From Streptomyces capillispiralis (GTDB taxonomy: Bacteria; Actinomycetota; Actinomycetes; Streptomycetales; Streptomycetaceae), in the NCBI RefSeq assembly GCF_007829875.1, contig NZ_VIWV01000001.1:1488001-1552000 (forward strand): a stretch of DNA of 64,000 nt. The letters are read 5' to 3'. Made by a program: the position numbers and the translations under genes. Positions 1 through 10,675 of the stretch are shown here, piece by piece; the stretch's first letter is position 1; every line of letters starts with the position of its first letter. The notes under the pieces were generated by a model. It saw only the letters and a list, made by a program, of their open reading frames with translations, did not search any database and was not told the DNA's origin.

Positions 1-1388
<1,388 letters not shown>

Positions 1389-1447
1389 CGAGTACTCCTG
1401 CTTCGGCTGCCGGATTCGCACTCCCGTCGCGCCCCGCGGTGAGCTTC

Positions 1448-1462
1448 TTCCGTATGATGGAA
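1448..1462. promoter_or_regulatory. Candidate operator dyad upstream of gcl
   Basis: TTCC-GTATGAT-GGAA is an imperfect dyad about 60 bases upstream of the gcl start, in a locally AT-rich stretch. Allantoin/glyoxylate genes of Streptomyces are known to be repressed by an IclR-family protein (AllR) that binds an inverted repeat. Assigning this dyad to AllR is inference. Confidence 0.35.
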
Positions 1463-1599
1463 AACAACTTCTACGATCTGGAATGAATGTAGGTGCGGTC
1501 GTCGAAGCCCGTCAAGAGAGGGGCAAGTGCCGGACGCGCGGCGGGTCCGTGGCGGACGATGGGGGCACCCTTGAGAACCCGTCCCTCCGGGAGTGGGCC

Positions 1600-2268
1600 A
1601 TGCCCGAGAGCGTGCCGGTGCGCTGTCCGGACTGTCGTCGCGCGCACCGCTACACGGCACCGTCGTACCCCTGCGCCTGCGGCGCGCCCGTCGCCCCCGT
1701 GCCGGACCCGGACGGCGTGCCCCGTCCCGCCGGCCCGCGCTCCTGGCAGGACGAGTGGATCTCCCTGCGGTGCGGGAGCTGCGGACTGGACGGCGAGTGG
1801 CCGCGGCCGGAACTGGGCTGCCCGTGCGGGACGGTGCTGAGGATCCCGGTAGCCGGCCCACGGGCGTCCGTCCCCGGCCCGGACGAGCGCCCCGCCCCGC
1901 ACACCGTGCCGGTCCGCACCGCACGGGACGCGGTCACGGCCACCGTGCTGTATCTGCGCCGGCTCGGCCACCAGGACGTCCGCCGCGCCGGCCGGCTCCC
2001 CCCGTCCGGCATCGGTCTGGCCGGCCGCGGCGTGCTCGCCCATGTCGACCCGTCGGCGCGTCCTGCGACACCGCGCGACGTGGAGTGCCTGTGGCTGACG
2101 GCGCTGTCGGAGTCCGCGGCGGGCCTGTACTTCTCCGTCACCGGGTACGCCGAGGAGGCCGTGGGCCGTGCCGACGCCCTCGGCGTCCCGCTGTTCCTGC
2201 TCGACCCCGCCGGCACCCCGCGCCCGGTGAACGGGCCCGCCGAGGCGCTGGACGCCGACGGGGCCTGA
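1600..2268 (+). CDS. Zinc-ribbon protein with degenerate Mrr-like C-terminal domain
   Basis: 222 residues from ATG 1600. The N-terminal part carries three cysteine pairs: CPDC near residue 8, CAC near 25, CGSC near 55 and CPCG near 70, looking like one or two zinc ribbons. The C-terminal ~100 residues read like the core of an Mrr/PD-(D/E)XK restriction fold (a conserved LRRLGHQDVRR helix start, then GIGLAGRGVLAHVD, then LYFSVTGYAEEAVGRAD and PLFLLD). At the expected catalytic strand, the Asp and the QxK lysine positions read as non-catalytic residues (GIGL... and AHVD), so nuclease activity is doubtful. Stands alone between gcl (divergent) and the acyl-CoA synthetases (convergent). The fold assignment is from pattern memory. 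Confidence 0.75.
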   Translation: MPESVPVRCPDCRRAHRYTAPSYPCACGAPVAPVPDPDGVPRPAGPRSWQDEWISLRCGSCGLDGEWPRPELGCPCGTVLRIPVAGPRASVPGPDERPAPHTVPVRTARDAVTATVLYLRRLGHQDVRRAGRLPPSGIGLAGRGVLAHVDPSARPATPRDVECLWLTALSESAAGLYFSVTGYAEEAVGRADALGVPLFLLDPAGTPRPVNGPAEALDADGA

Positions 2269-2350
2269 GAACCCGGCGACGCGCCCGCCGCGGCGCCCGA
2301 CACCCGGCGGACGCGCATCCGTCCCGCCGCCCCCGGTGAACTCCGGAGTG

Positions 2351-3964
2351 CTAGCCCGTCGCGTACCGCTCCCGCAGTTCCACCTTGCGCACCTTGCCCG
2401 ACACCGTCATCGGGAAGGCGTCGAGGAGGTGCAGCCGGGTCGGGATCTTGTAGTGGGCCAGCCGGTCCGCGCAGAAGGCGCGCAGCTCCTCCAGGCTGAG
2501 CGGGTCGGCCGGATCACGCGGGACGACACAGGCCAGCACCTCCTCGCCGTAGCGCTCGTGCGGCACGCCGACGACCTGCACGTCGGCGATCTTCGGGTGG
2601 GCGTACAGGAACTCCTCGATCTCGCGCGGGTAGATGTTCTCCCCGCCCCTGATGATCATGTCCTTGATCCGGCCGACGATCTCCACGTATCCGTCGTCCC
2701 GCATCACCGCCAGGTCGCCGGTGTGCATCCAGCGGCCCGCGTCGACGGCCTCGGCGGTCTTCGCGGGCTCGTTCCAGTAGCCGAGCATCACGCTGTAGCC
2801 GCGGGTGCACAGCTCGCCGGCCGTGCCGCGCGGCTGGGTCACGCCGGTGGCCGGGTCGACGACCTTGACCTCGATGTGCGGCAGGACCCGGCCGACGGTG
2901 CCCGTGCGGTGCTCCAGGTCGTCGTCCATGCGGGTCTGCAGGGAGACCGGGGAGGTCTCGGTCATGCCGTAGCAGATGGAGACCTGCTCCATGTGCATCT
3001 CCGCGACCACCCGCTTCATCACCTCCACCGGGCACGGCGAGCCCGCCATGATGCCCGTGCGCAGCGAGGTGAGGTCGTACGCCCCGAAGCCGGGCAGGCC
3101 CAGCTCGGCGATGAACATGGTGGGCACCCCGTACAGCGAGGTGCAGCGCTCCCGCTGGACGGCGTCCAGGGTGGCCCCCGGCTCGAAGGAGGGGGCGGGG
3201 ATGACGATGCAGGCGCCGTGCGAGGTGGCCGCCAGGTTGCCCATGACCATGCCGAAGCAGTGGTAGAAGGGCACCGGCAGGCAGATCCGGTCCTGCTCGG
3301 TGTAGCCGACGGTGCGGCCCACCCAGTAGCCGTTGTTGAGGATGTTGTGGTGGGAGAGCGTGGCCCCCTTGGGGAAGCCCGTGGTGCCCGAGGTGTACTG
3401 GATGTTGACCGGGTCGTCGCAGCTCAGGGTGGCCGCGATGGCGTCGAGTCGCTCCGGCGGCACGGTGGCCGCGCCCCCGGTCAGCGCGTCCCAGGAGGGG
3501 TCGCCGATGTAGACGGTCTCCCGCAGGCCGGGGCAGGCTCCGCGCACCCGGTCCACCAGCGCCCGGTAGTCGCTGCCCTTGTGGGCGAGCGAGGCGACCA
3601 GCAGGGAGACGCCGGACTGCTGGAGCACGTACTCCAGCTCGTGCGCCCGGTAGGCCGGGTTGATGTTCACCATGACGGCGCCGATGCGGGCGGTGGCGTA
3701 CTGCACCAGCACCCACTCGGGGCAGTTGACGGCCCAGATGCCGACCCGGTCGCCGGTCGTGACGCCCTTCGCCAGCAGTCCGCGTGCCACCTCGTCGACG
3801 GCGGCGCCGAACTCGGCGTAGGTCCAGCGCCGCCCGGACGGCACGTCGACCAGGGCCTCGCGGGCGGGCCACGCGGCGACCGCGCGGTGCAGGTTGGCGC
3901 CGATGGTGTCCCCGAGCAGCGGGGTCGTACTGGTGCCGTGGCTGTACGAGAGTGCTGCGGTCAC
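2351..3964 (-). CDS. Fatty acyl-CoA synthetase (AMP-binding)
   Basis: 537-residue ANL-superfamily ligase that adenylates a carboxylic acid and transfers it to CoA. Visible core motifs: [13 protein letters not shown] (ATP-phosphate loop), YGMTETSP (adenine site), [19 protein letters not shown] (ribose and hinge), and the C-terminal catalytic lysine in TVSGKVRK. Full length for the family. The start is GTG overlapping the stop of the upstream ligase by four bases (GTGA), so the two are translationally coupled. Sequence style resembles the medium/long-chain fatty acid branch; the actual substrate cannot be read from sequence. Preceded in the operon by a second, differently specialised ligase. 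Confidence 0.93.
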   Translation of the reverse strand: MTAALSYSHGTSTTPLLGDTIGANLHRAVAAWPAREALVDVPSGRRWTYAEFGAAVDEVARGLLAKGVTTGDRVGIWAVNCPEWVLVQYATARIGAVMVNINPAYRAHELEYVLQQSGVSLLVASLAHKGSDYRALVDRVRGACPGLRETVYIGDPSWDALTGGAATVPPERLDAIAATLSCDDPVNIQYTSGTTGFPKGATLSHHNILNNGYWVGRTVGYTEQDRICLPVPFYHCFGMVMGNLAATSHGACIVIPAPSFEPGATLDAVQRERCTSLYGVPTMFIAELGLPGFGAYDLTSLRTGIMAGSPCPVEVMKRVVAEMHMEQVSICYGMTETSPVSLQTRMDDDLEHRTGTVGRVLPHIEVKVVDPATGVTQPRGTAGELCTRGYSVMLGYWNEPAKTAEAVDAGRWMHTGDLAVMRDDGYVEIVGRIKDMIIRGGENIYPREIEEFLYAHPKIADVQVVGVPHERYGEEVLACVVPRDPADPLSLEELRAFCADRLAHYKIPTRLHLLDAFPMTVSGKVRKVELRERYATG

Positions 3965-5634
3965 CGGAAGTCCTCCTCGCGGTACTCGTCGCCGGAACCG
4001 GCGGCCGTGGCCTCGCGCAGTTCGACGCGGCGGATCTTGCCGGAGACGGTCTTGGGGAGCTCGCCGAACTCCAGGCGGCGGATCCGCTTGTAGGGGGCGA
4101 GGGTGTCGCGGGAGTGCTCGAAGAGCACCTTCGCGGTGTCCGGTCCCGGCTCCCAGCCCCGCGCCAGCACGACGTACGCCTTGGGCACGGCCAGCCGCAG
4201 CTCGTCCGGCGCGGGCACCACGGCCGCCTCGGCCACCGCCTCGTGCTCCAGCAGGGCGCTCTCCAGCTCGAAGGGGGAGATCTTGTAGTCGGACGCCTTG
4301 AAGACGTCGTCGCTCCGCCCGACGTAGGTCAGGTACCCGTCCTCGTCCCAGGCTCCGATGTCGCCGGTGCGGTAGTGGCCGCCGGCCATCGCCTCCGCCG
4401 TGCGGTCGGGGTCGCCGTGGTAGCCGGTCATCAGGCCGACCGGGCGCTCGGACAGGTCGAGCGCGATCTCTCCCTCGGCGGCACCGGGCGCGCCGGAGAC
4501 CGGGTCGAGCAGGACGACGCGGTAGCCGGGGCTGGGGCGGCCCATGGAGCCGGTCTTCAGGACCTGTCCGGGGCTGTTGGAGACCTGCACGGCGGTCTCG
4601 GTCTGGCCGAAGCCGTCCCGGATCGTCACGCCCCAGGCCCGCCGGACCTGCTCGATGACCTCGGGGTTGAGCGGCTCCCCGGCGGCGACGACCTCGCGGG
4701 GCGGGGTGCGCAGCCGGCCCAGGTCGGACTGGATGAGCATGCGCCACACGGTCGGCGGGGCGCAGAAGGTGGTGACGCCGGCCTTGTCCATCTCGGCCAT
4801 CAGCCGGGGCGCGTCGAAGCGGGTGTAGTTGTGCAGGAAGACGGTCGCCTCGGCGTTCCACGGGGCGAACAGGTTGGACCAGGCGTGCTTGGCCCAGCCG
4901 GGCGAGGAGATGTTGAGGTGCACGTCGCCGGGGCGCAGGCCGATCCAGTACATGGTGGCCAGGTGCCCGACCGGGTACGAGGTGTGGGTGTGCTCGACCA
5001 GCTTGGGGCGGGCGGTGGTGCCCGAGGTGAAGTACAGCATCAGCGGGTCGTCGGCGTGGGTGGGGCCGTCGGGCGCGAAGTGCTCGGCGGCGCCGTACGC
5101 GTCCGCGTACGGCTGCCAGCTCCCGCCGGCCCCCTCCCCCACCGCGATACGGGTGTAGTCGCCGGGCACCTCGTCGAACTTCGCGGTGTCGGCGGCGCGC
5201 GCGATCACATGGCGGACGCGGCCCCGGCCGACGCGGTCGCGCAGGTCGGCGGGGCCGAGCAGCGGGGTGGCCGGGATGACCACGGCCCGCAGCTTCATCG
5301 CCGCCAGGGCGGTCTCCCACAGCTCGGCCTGGTTGCCGAGCATGACCAGCACCCGGTCCTCGGCGGCCACGCCCCGCCCGCGCAGCCAGTTGGCGACCCG
5401 GTCGGAGCGGCGGGCCAGCGCGGCGAAGGACAGCCGGGTCTCGTCGCCGTCCTCCTCGACGAGGTGCAGCGCGGTGCGGTCGTTGCCGTCCGCGATCACG
5501 TCGAACCAGTCGAGCGCCCAGTTGAACCTCTCGGGGCGGGGCCAGGCGAAGTCCCGGTAGGCGGTGGCGTAGTCCTCGCGGTGTTCCAGCAGGAAGTCCC
5601 GGGCCCTGCGGAACTCTTCTGTCGCCGTCGTCAT
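3961..5634 (-). CDS. AMP-dependent acyl-CoA synthetase, acetyl/short-medium chain type
   Basis: 557-residue ANL ligase, first gene of the two-gene operon. Motifs: [17 protein letters not shown] (P-loop), [44 protein letters not shown] (hinge region) and C-terminal TVSGKIRR lysine. The N-terminal style ([11 protein letters not shown]) and the [17 protein letters not shown] segment are typical of the AcsM/medium-chain acyl-CoA synthetase branch rather than long-chain FadD. ATG 5634 is preceded by GAGGAGG. The divergent GAF-LuxR regulator at 5762 shares the upstream region and may control it; that link is by position only. Confidence 0.93.
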   Translation of the reverse strand: MTTATEEFRRARDFLLEHREDYATAYRDFAWPRPERFNWALDWFDVIADGNDRTALHLVEEDGDETRLSFAALARRSDRVANWLRGRGVAAEDRVLVMLGNQAELWETALAAMKLRAVVIPATPLLGPADLRDRVGRGRVRHVIARAADTAKFDEVPGDYTRIAVGEGAGGSWQPYADAYGAAEHFAPDGPTHADDPLMLYFTSGTTARPKLVEHTHTSYPVGHLATMYWIGLRPGDVHLNISSPGWAKHAWSNLFAPWNAEATVFLHNYTRFDAPRLMAEMDKAGVTTFCAPPTVWRMLIQSDLGRLRTPPREVVAAGEPLNPEVIEQVRRAWGVTIRDGFGQTETAVQVSNSPGQVLKTGSMGRPSPGYRVVLLDPVSGAPGAAEGEIALDLSERPVGLMTGYHGDPDRTAEAMAGGHYRTGDIGAWDEDGYLTYVGRSDDVFKASDYKISPFELESALLEHEAVAEAAVVPAPDELRLAVPKAYVVLARGWEPGPDTAKVLFEHSRDTLAPYKRIRRLEFGELPKTVSGKIRRVELREATAAGSGDEYREEDFR

Positions 5635-5706
5635 CTGTCCTCCTCGGTGCCGGACCATTGCCGGGCGGCTCATCCTCATCGTGTAATCCGTGATGCGCGT
5701 CTCACT

Positions 5707-5722
5707 ACCCCCGAACGGGGGT
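5707..5722. promoter_or_regulatory. Perfect dyad between divergent ligase operon and GAF-LuxR gene
   Basis: ACCCCC-GAAC-GGGGGT, six-base perfect arms with a four-base spacer, in the 127-base divergent intergenic region. Could be an operator for the adjacent regulator or a leader hairpin of it; no experimental motif is known to me. Confidence 0.35.
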
Positions 5723-5761
5723 GTGCGCCCGCGCGGAGGTAGTGGTGAAGGGGGCGAACAG

Positions 5762-6613
5762 GTGACAGCCGATCCGATGGGGGCCGTCGACGCGGTGGAC
5801 ATCCGCGGGGCACTGGCCCGGCTGCGGCGCGCGACGGGGCTGCCGGTCGCCTTCGGCGGACTGGTGGACGCCGGGCGGCGGCAGGTGCGCATCAGCGAGC
5901 TGAGCGGCACCGCGACCCCGGCGCTGAGCGCGCTCGCGGTGACCCCGGGCAACGGTCTGGGCGGCAAGGCGCTGACGCTCGCCCGGCCGTGCGCGGTGAC
6001 GGACTACTCCGTCTCCCGGCAGATCAGCCACGAGTACGACGTGCCGGTCGCCGCCGAGGGCCTGCGCTCCGTCGTGGCGGTGCCGGTGGTCGTACGGCGG
6101 CGGGTGCGGGCCGTGCTCTACGGCGCTCTGCGCGCCGCCCAGCCGCTCGGTGACCGCACCCTCGGCGAGGCGGTGCAGGCGGCGCGGGACGTGGAGCAGG
6201 CGCTGGTGGCGCGGGAGGAGGCGGCGGAACTGCTGGCGGCGGCCCGGCCGCGCCCGGAGCGGCCCGGCGCGGCGTCCGGGGCCGCCCGGGAGCAGGTGCG
6301 CGAGGCGCATGCGGCGCTGCGGGCGCTGGCCCCGCGTATCACGGACCCCGCGCTGCGGGCCGAGCTGCTCCAGGCGTGTGCCCTGCTCACCGGGGATGCC
6401 GCCGCGCCGTCCACGGCGGTGCGGCTCGCGCCCCGGGAGGTGGACGTGCTCGCCTGTGTGGCGGAGGGGGCGACGAACGCGGTGGCCGCCGAACGGCTGG
6501 GCGTGACGGCGGAGACCGTCAAGGCGTATCTGCGGTCGGCGATGCGGAAGCTGGGGGTGCGCACGCGGGGGCAGGCGGTGGTCGCGGCCCGCCGGGAGGG
6601 GTGGTTGCCGTAG
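5762..6613 (+). CDS. GAF-domain LuxR-type transcriptional regulator
   Basis: 283 residues from GTG 5762, chosen because GGGGGCG lies just upstream and homologous sequence begins there (ATG 5777 is an alternative; an upstream in-frame ATG at 5690 has no ribosome site). Residues about 10-150 form a GAF-like sensor (GLPVAFGGLVD, a GKALTLARP turn, SVVAVPVVVRRRVRAVLYG), followed by an Ala-rich helix and a C-terminal LuxR/GerE helix-turn-helix (LAPREVDVLACVAEGATN, ERLGVTAETVKAYLRSAMRK). It has no receiver domain, so it is probably ligand-gated rather than phosphorylated. Divergent from the acyl-CoA synthetase operon, which it may regulate; inference. Confidence 0.88.
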   Translation: MTADPMGAVDAVDIRGALARLRRATGLPVAFGGLVDAGRRQVRISELSGTATPALSALAVTPGNGLGGKALTLARPCAVTDYSVSRQISHEYDVPVAAEGLRSVVAVPVVVRRRVRAVLYGALRAAQPLGDRTLGEAVQAARDVEQALVAREEAAELLAAARPRPERPGAASGAAREQVREAHAALRALAPRITDPALRAELLQACALLTGDAAAPSTAVRLAPREVDVLACVAEGATNAVAAERLGVTAETVKAYLRSAMRKLGVRTRGQAVVAARREGWLP

Positions 6614-6768
6614 GTTTGCGGTGTTTTCCGGGCGGGGCCATTACCTCCGGTATGGCTTTGTATTTACTCTTGCCCCGCTCGCTGTAATTTGCCTCACTAC
6701 ACCGTCCGCCCGGAATTAAGGAACCTGTTGCCTAATATTGGCCAGGACACGCCACACGGAGGGGAGCG
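6614..6768 (+). promoter_or_regulatory. AT-rich intergenic region before the large LuxR regulator
   Basis: 155 bases with clearly lower GC than the flanks (TATGGCTTTGTATTTACTC; TTGCCTAATATTGGCC). Likely holds the promoter of the downstream gene. No clean -35/-10 pair could be fixed by eye. Confidence 0.3.
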
Positions 6769-9579
6769 GTGACCGTGCGACGGGACTTCAAGGAGCCTGC
6801 CAGGAGCCGCCCCGACCTGGTCATCGGCCGGGACGAGCTGTTCGCCGACGCCCGGGAGCAGCTCGCCCGCGGGGGCAGCGTGCTGCTCCACGGCCCTGCC
6901 GGAATAGGTAAATCGACCGTGCTGCGGGCACTTGCGGCGGAAAACGCCGGTGCGGCACGGACGGTGTTGCGCTGCTCGGCCACGGAGTCCGAATCCCATC
7001 TGCCGTTCCTGGCGCTGGCCGATCTGTTCGGCCTGGTCCTCGACAAGGTGTCCGCGCGGCTGCCCGCCGCCCAGCGCACGGCGCTGGAGTCGGCGCTCAC
7101 CGGGCGCGGTGAGTCCACCCTCCAGCGGGACGGGCTGGCGCTGCGCCTCGCGGTGCTGTCGACGCTGCGCGCGCTGGCCGCCGAGGGGCCGGTCCTCGTG
7201 GTCGCCGACGACCTTCAGTGGCTGGACTCCGCCAGCGCCGAACTCCTCGGCTTCGCGGCCCGGCGGCTCGGCGACACCCCGGTGCAGATGGTGTGCGCGG
7301 TGCGCACGGAGGGCCAGGAGTACGACCGCCATCTGCGGGCCTGCCCGCCGGACACCGTCGCCGTGCGGCTGGGCCCGTTCTCCCGCACCCAGGTCTCCGC
7401 CCTGCTCGACCACCGGGGCTACACCGGCCTGTCCCGCTCCACGGCCCGGGACATCCACCGCACCAGCGGCGGCAACCCGCTCTTCGCGCTCGAACTGGGC
7501 CGTGCCCTCGCCGAGAGCCCCGCCCGGCCCCGCCCGGGCGAGCCGCTGCCGGTGCCGACCTCGCTGCGGGCCCTGGTGCTCAGCCGTCTGGAGATGCTGT
7601 CGGACGAGGCGCGCCGCACCCTGCTGGTGGCCAGCGCGGGTGCCCGCCCCACCCTGGCGCTGCTGCACGCGGCCGGCCGGGACGACGCCGAGGCGGAGAC
7701 GGCCCAGGCCGCCGCCCTGGGCCTGCTGGCGACGGACCCGGAGGAGCCGGCGCTGCGCTTCGCGCATCCGCTGATCTCGGCGGCCCTGTACGCGGAGGCC
7801 CCGGCGCAGGAGCGGCGGGCGGTGCACACCGCCCTGTCCACGGCCGCTTCCGACCCCATCGAGCGGGCCCGGCACCTGGCCCTGGCGACCACCGGCACCG
7901 ACCCGGAGGTGGCGGCCCGGCTCGCCGAGGCCGCCGCGCTGGCCCGGGACCGGGGGGCGCCGTCGGTCGCCGCCTCGCTCGGGCTGCTCGCCGCCCGGCA
8001 CACCCCCGCCGACAGCGCGCCCGGCCCGGACGAGCGGCGGCTCCAGGCCGCCGAGGACGCGATCACCGCCGGGGAGGCCGACCTGGCGCGGGACATCGCC
8101 CGAGAGGTGCTGACCCGGGCGACGGTGCCGACGGAGCGGGTGCGGGCGTGGATGGTGGTCATCGAGGCGGCCGGGCAGGCGCTCGGCGAGGTCGACGCCG
8201 TCTTCCCGCAGGTGCTGGCCGACGCCGGTGACGACCCCCGGCTGCTGGCCCTGGTCCACTACCAGCTGGCCTGGCGGGAAGTGGTGGTCGACGGCGACTT
8301 CGGCAAGGCACGCCAGGAGGCCGCGCACGCGGCGGAGCTGGCCGCGCGGGGCGCGGACCGGCGCACCGAGCTGCTGGCCCTGGCCTTCCAGGCCTCCACC
8401 GAGACCCTGATGGGCCACCCGGACGCCCCCGCCACCATCGGACGCGCCCTCCAGGAACCCCAGGACCCGGACGTGGCGAGCCATCACAACGGCGCCGCGA
8501 TGGCCAGGTTCCGCTGGCTGCTGATGAGCGACCGGCTGCCCGAGGCCCGTACGGCCGTGACCGCGCTGCTGCGGGAGGCCCGGCGGCGCGGCATGGTCGA
8601 GAGCGAGGTGCACTTCCTGCGCATGCTGGCCGACACCGAACTGCGCTCCGGGCACTGCGGCCGGGCCCTGGACCTGACCCGCGAGAGCCTGCGGCTGGCC
8701 CGGGACTCCGGGATCGGGGAGAGCGCCTCGGCCATGCTCGCCTCCTTCGCGGAGGCCTCGGGCGGGGACGTGGACCGGGCGCTGGCCCTGGCCCGGGAGG
8801 CCGCCGACCACGCGGAGGTGGACGGCGACCAGCTGTACCTGTCCCTGGCCCTGGCGGCCCTCGGCTACGCCCAGCTGGTCGCCGGGGACGCGGCCGCCGC
8901 GGTCCGGTCGCTGCGCCGGGTGCGGGAGCTGGAGCACTCCATGGGCATCAGCGACCCGGCGCGGGGCCGCTGGCACGGCGATCTCGCCGAGGCGCTGGTG
9001 CGGATCGGCGAGCCCGGCGAGGCGCAGGAACTCATCGACGTCACCCGCGGGCACGCGCTGCGCCTGGACCGCGCGAGCGTGCTGGCCACGCTGGACCGGG
9101 CGGAGGCGCTGGTGCGCGCCGCGCGCGGTGAACACCAGGCGGCGCAGGCCCAGTTGCGGTCGGCGCAGGACCGGCTCGGCGCACTGGGCCACGGCCTGGA
9201 GGAGGCGCGGGCCGCGTTCGCGCTGGCCCGGCTGCGCGCCCGGACGCCGGGTCCGGCGGCGTACGACGAGGCGGCCCGGCTGTTCCGGCGGTGCCGTGCG
9301 CTGCCCTGGCTGCGCCAGGTCGACGAGGCCGTGGCCGCCGGGCCCACGGTGGCGGAGGCCGTGCCCGCCGCCACCCCCGCCGCCCTGGACGGGCTGGCCT
9401 CGATGGAGCGCCAGGTCGCCGCGCTGGTGATGGAGGGCGCCACCAACCGGGAGATCGCCGGCCGTCTGTTCATCAGCGTGAAGACCGTCGAGGCGACCCT
9501 CACCCGGGTGTACCGCAAACTGGGGATCCGTTCCCGGGTCGACATCGTCCGACTGGCGGCGGGCCGCCGCTCCAACTGA
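6769..9579 (+). CDS. LAL-family ATPase/LuxR transcriptional regulator
   Basis: 936-residue large ATP-binding regulator of the LuxR family. N-terminal AAA module has Walker A GPAGIGKST at residues 42-50 and Walker B VLVVADDLQWLD around 145-156. A long middle region of Ala/Leu/Arg-rich helical repeats (residues ~400-850) looks like TPR-type solenoid. C-terminal helix-turn-helix: ERQVAALVMEGATNREIAG then RLFISVKTVEATLTRVYR. LALs typically sense an inducer and activate catabolic or antibiotic genes. GTG 6769 follows GGAGGGGAG. The secreted trypsin gene starts 200 bases downstream and is the nearest potential target; that is inference. Confidence 0.94.
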   Translation: MTVRRDFKEPARSRPDLVIGRDELFADAREQLARGGSVLLHGPAGIGKSTVLRALAAENAGAARTVLRCSATESESHLPFLALADLFGLVLDKVSARLPAAQRTALESALTGRGESTLQRDGLALRLAVLSTLRALAAEGPVLVVADDLQWLDSASAELLGFAARRLGDTPVQMVCAVRTEGQEYDRHLRACPPDTVAVRLGPFSRTQVSALLDHRGYTGLSRSTARDIHRTSGGNPLFALELGRALAESPARPRPGEPLPVPTSLRALVLSRLEMLSDEARRTLLVASAGARPTLALLHAAGRDDAEAETAQAAALGLLATDPEEPALRFAHPLISAALYAEAPAQERRAVHTALSTAASDPIERARHLALATTGTDPEVAARLAEAAALARDRGAPSVAASLGLLAARHTPADSAPGPDERRLQAAEDAITAGEADLARDIAREVLTRATVPTERVRAWMVVIEAAGQALGEVDAVFPQVLADAGDDPRLLALVHYQLAWREVVVDGDFGKARQEAAHAAELAARGADRRTELLALAFQASTETLMGHPDAPATIGRALQEPQDPDVASHHNGAAMARFRWLLMSDRLPEARTAVTALLREARRRGMVESEVHFLRMLADTELRSGHCGRALDLTRESLRLARDSGIGESASAMLASFAEASGGDVDRALALAREAADHAEVDGDQLYLSLALAALGYAQLVAGDAAAAVRSLRRVRELEHSMGISDPARGRWHGDLAEALVRIGEPGEAQELIDVTRGHALRLDRASVLATLDRAEALVRAARGEHQAAQAQLRSAQDRLGALGHGLEEARAAFALARLRARTPGPAAYDEAARLFRRCRALPWLRQVDEAVAAGPTVAEAVPAATPAALDGLASMERQVAALVMEGATNREIAGRLFISVKTVEATLTRVYRKLGIRSRVDIVRLAAGRRSN

Positions 9580-9648
9580 CCCCCGAGCGGGGCCGGTCCG
9601 GGTGGACCGAGGGTTTTCCCTGCCCAACTCACCTAGGGGGTTCCCTCA

Positions 9649-9678
9649 TTGGGAGGCTCCGGTTCCCGGTCGTAGCTT
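9649..9678 (+). promoter_or_regulatory. Candidate promoter of the trypsin gene
   Basis: TTGGGA (9649-9654), 18-base spacer, TAGCTT (9673-9678), about 100 bases upstream of the protease start. Matches a housekeeping -35/-10 only loosely. Confidence 0.3.
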
Positions 9679-9780
9679 TCTTCACGTGCCGCTCGCCGGG
9701 CACACGAGGACCACTCCCCGGCCCTCGTGCTCGACCCCCACCCCGTGCGAACCCCCACCGGCCGTCCCGTGAGGAGACCC

Positions 9781-10572
9781 ATGTTCGGGCTCACCCGTGC
9801 CAAGAAGGCCGCCGCCGTCGGCGCGGCCGCCGCTGCCGCCGCCGCGACCGCGCTGCTCACCGCGCCCTCCGCCGCCGCCGCTCCGCAGCCGATCGTCGGC
9901 GGTACGACGACCACGACGTCGTCGTACCCGTTCATGATGCAGATCACCGACGCCTCGCAGAACCAGTTCTGCGGCGGCACCCTGGTCTCCCCCACCAAGG
10001 TCGTCACGGCCGCGCACTGCATGGTCGGCGAGACCACCGGCAGTGTGCGGGTCGTCGGCGGGCGCACCTACCGCAACGGCACCAACGGCACCGTCGCCGG
10101 CGTCAGCCGGATATGGATCCACCCGGACTACACCAGCGCCACCCGGGGCGACGACGTGGCGGTGCTGACGCTGTCGTCGTCGATGCCGTACACCCCGGCC
10201 GGGTACGTGTCGTCCACGGACACCTCGGTGTACGCGGCCGGCACCACCGCCCGCATCCTCGGCTGGGGCACCACCTCCTCGGGCGGCAGCTCCTCCAACC
10301 AGCTACGCACCGCGACCGTGCCGACGGTCTCCGACAGCAGCTGCCGCACCTCCTACGGCTCCCGGTTCGTGCAGAGCGACATGGTGTGCGCCGGCTACAC
10401 CTCCGGCGGTGTGGACACCTGCCAGGGCGACAGCGGCGGCCCGCTGCTGATCGGCGGCCGCCTCGCCGGGATCACCTCCTGGGGCGACGGGTGCGCGGCG
10501 GCCGGCTACCCGGGCGTCTACACCCGGCTGACCACCTTCTCCGCGCAGGTCACGGCGCAGGTCAACGGCTAG
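9781..10572 (+). CDS. Secreted trypsin-like serine protease
   Basis: 263 residues, homologous to Streptomyces griseus trypsin. Start ATG 9781 has AGGAG nine bases upstream. Signal peptide: basic MFGLTRAKK then an Ala-rich hydrophobic stretch ending near residue 34. A very short propeptide (APQP) precedes the mature N-terminus IVGG at residue 38, which in trypsins inserts to activate the enzyme. Catalytic triad: His79 (TAAHC), Asp125 (DDVAVL), Ser218 (GDSGGP). Asp212, six residues before the catalytic Ser, is the S1 Asp giving Arg/Lys specificity. Six cysteines are positioned for the usual three disulfides. Acts outside the cell. Followed by a strong hairpin terminator. Confidence 0.96.
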   Translation: MFGLTRAKKAAAVGAAAAAAAATALLTAPSAAAAPQPIVGGTTTTTSSYPFMMQITDASQNQFCGGTLVSPTKVVTAAHCMVGETTGSVRVVGGRTYRNGTNGTVAGVSRIWIHPDYTSATRGDDVAVLTLSSSMPYTPAGYVSSTDTSVYAAGTTARILGWGTTSSGGSSSNQLRTATVPTVSDSSCRTSYGSRFVQSDMVCAGYTSGGVDTCQGDSGGPLLIGGRLAGITSWGDGCAAAGYPGVYTRLTTFSAQVTAQVNG

Positions 10573-10614
10573 GCGCGGGCACGGCTTCCTGAGTGACCCT
10601 CAGGTGATGTACCA

Positions 10615-10655
10615 GGGGGCGTTGCGGGCTTCCACGAGCAGCCCGCAGCGCCCCC
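10615..10655. terminator. Bidirectional hairpin terminator
   Basis: GGGGGCG-tt-GCGGGCT, nine-base loop, AGCCCGC-ag-CGCCCCC: two seven-base arms on each side broken only by a tt/ag mismatch. Lies between the convergent protease and AlkZ-like genes and can serve both. Confidence 0.8.
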
Positions 10656-10675
10656 TCTCCATGTGACCGTCCGGG

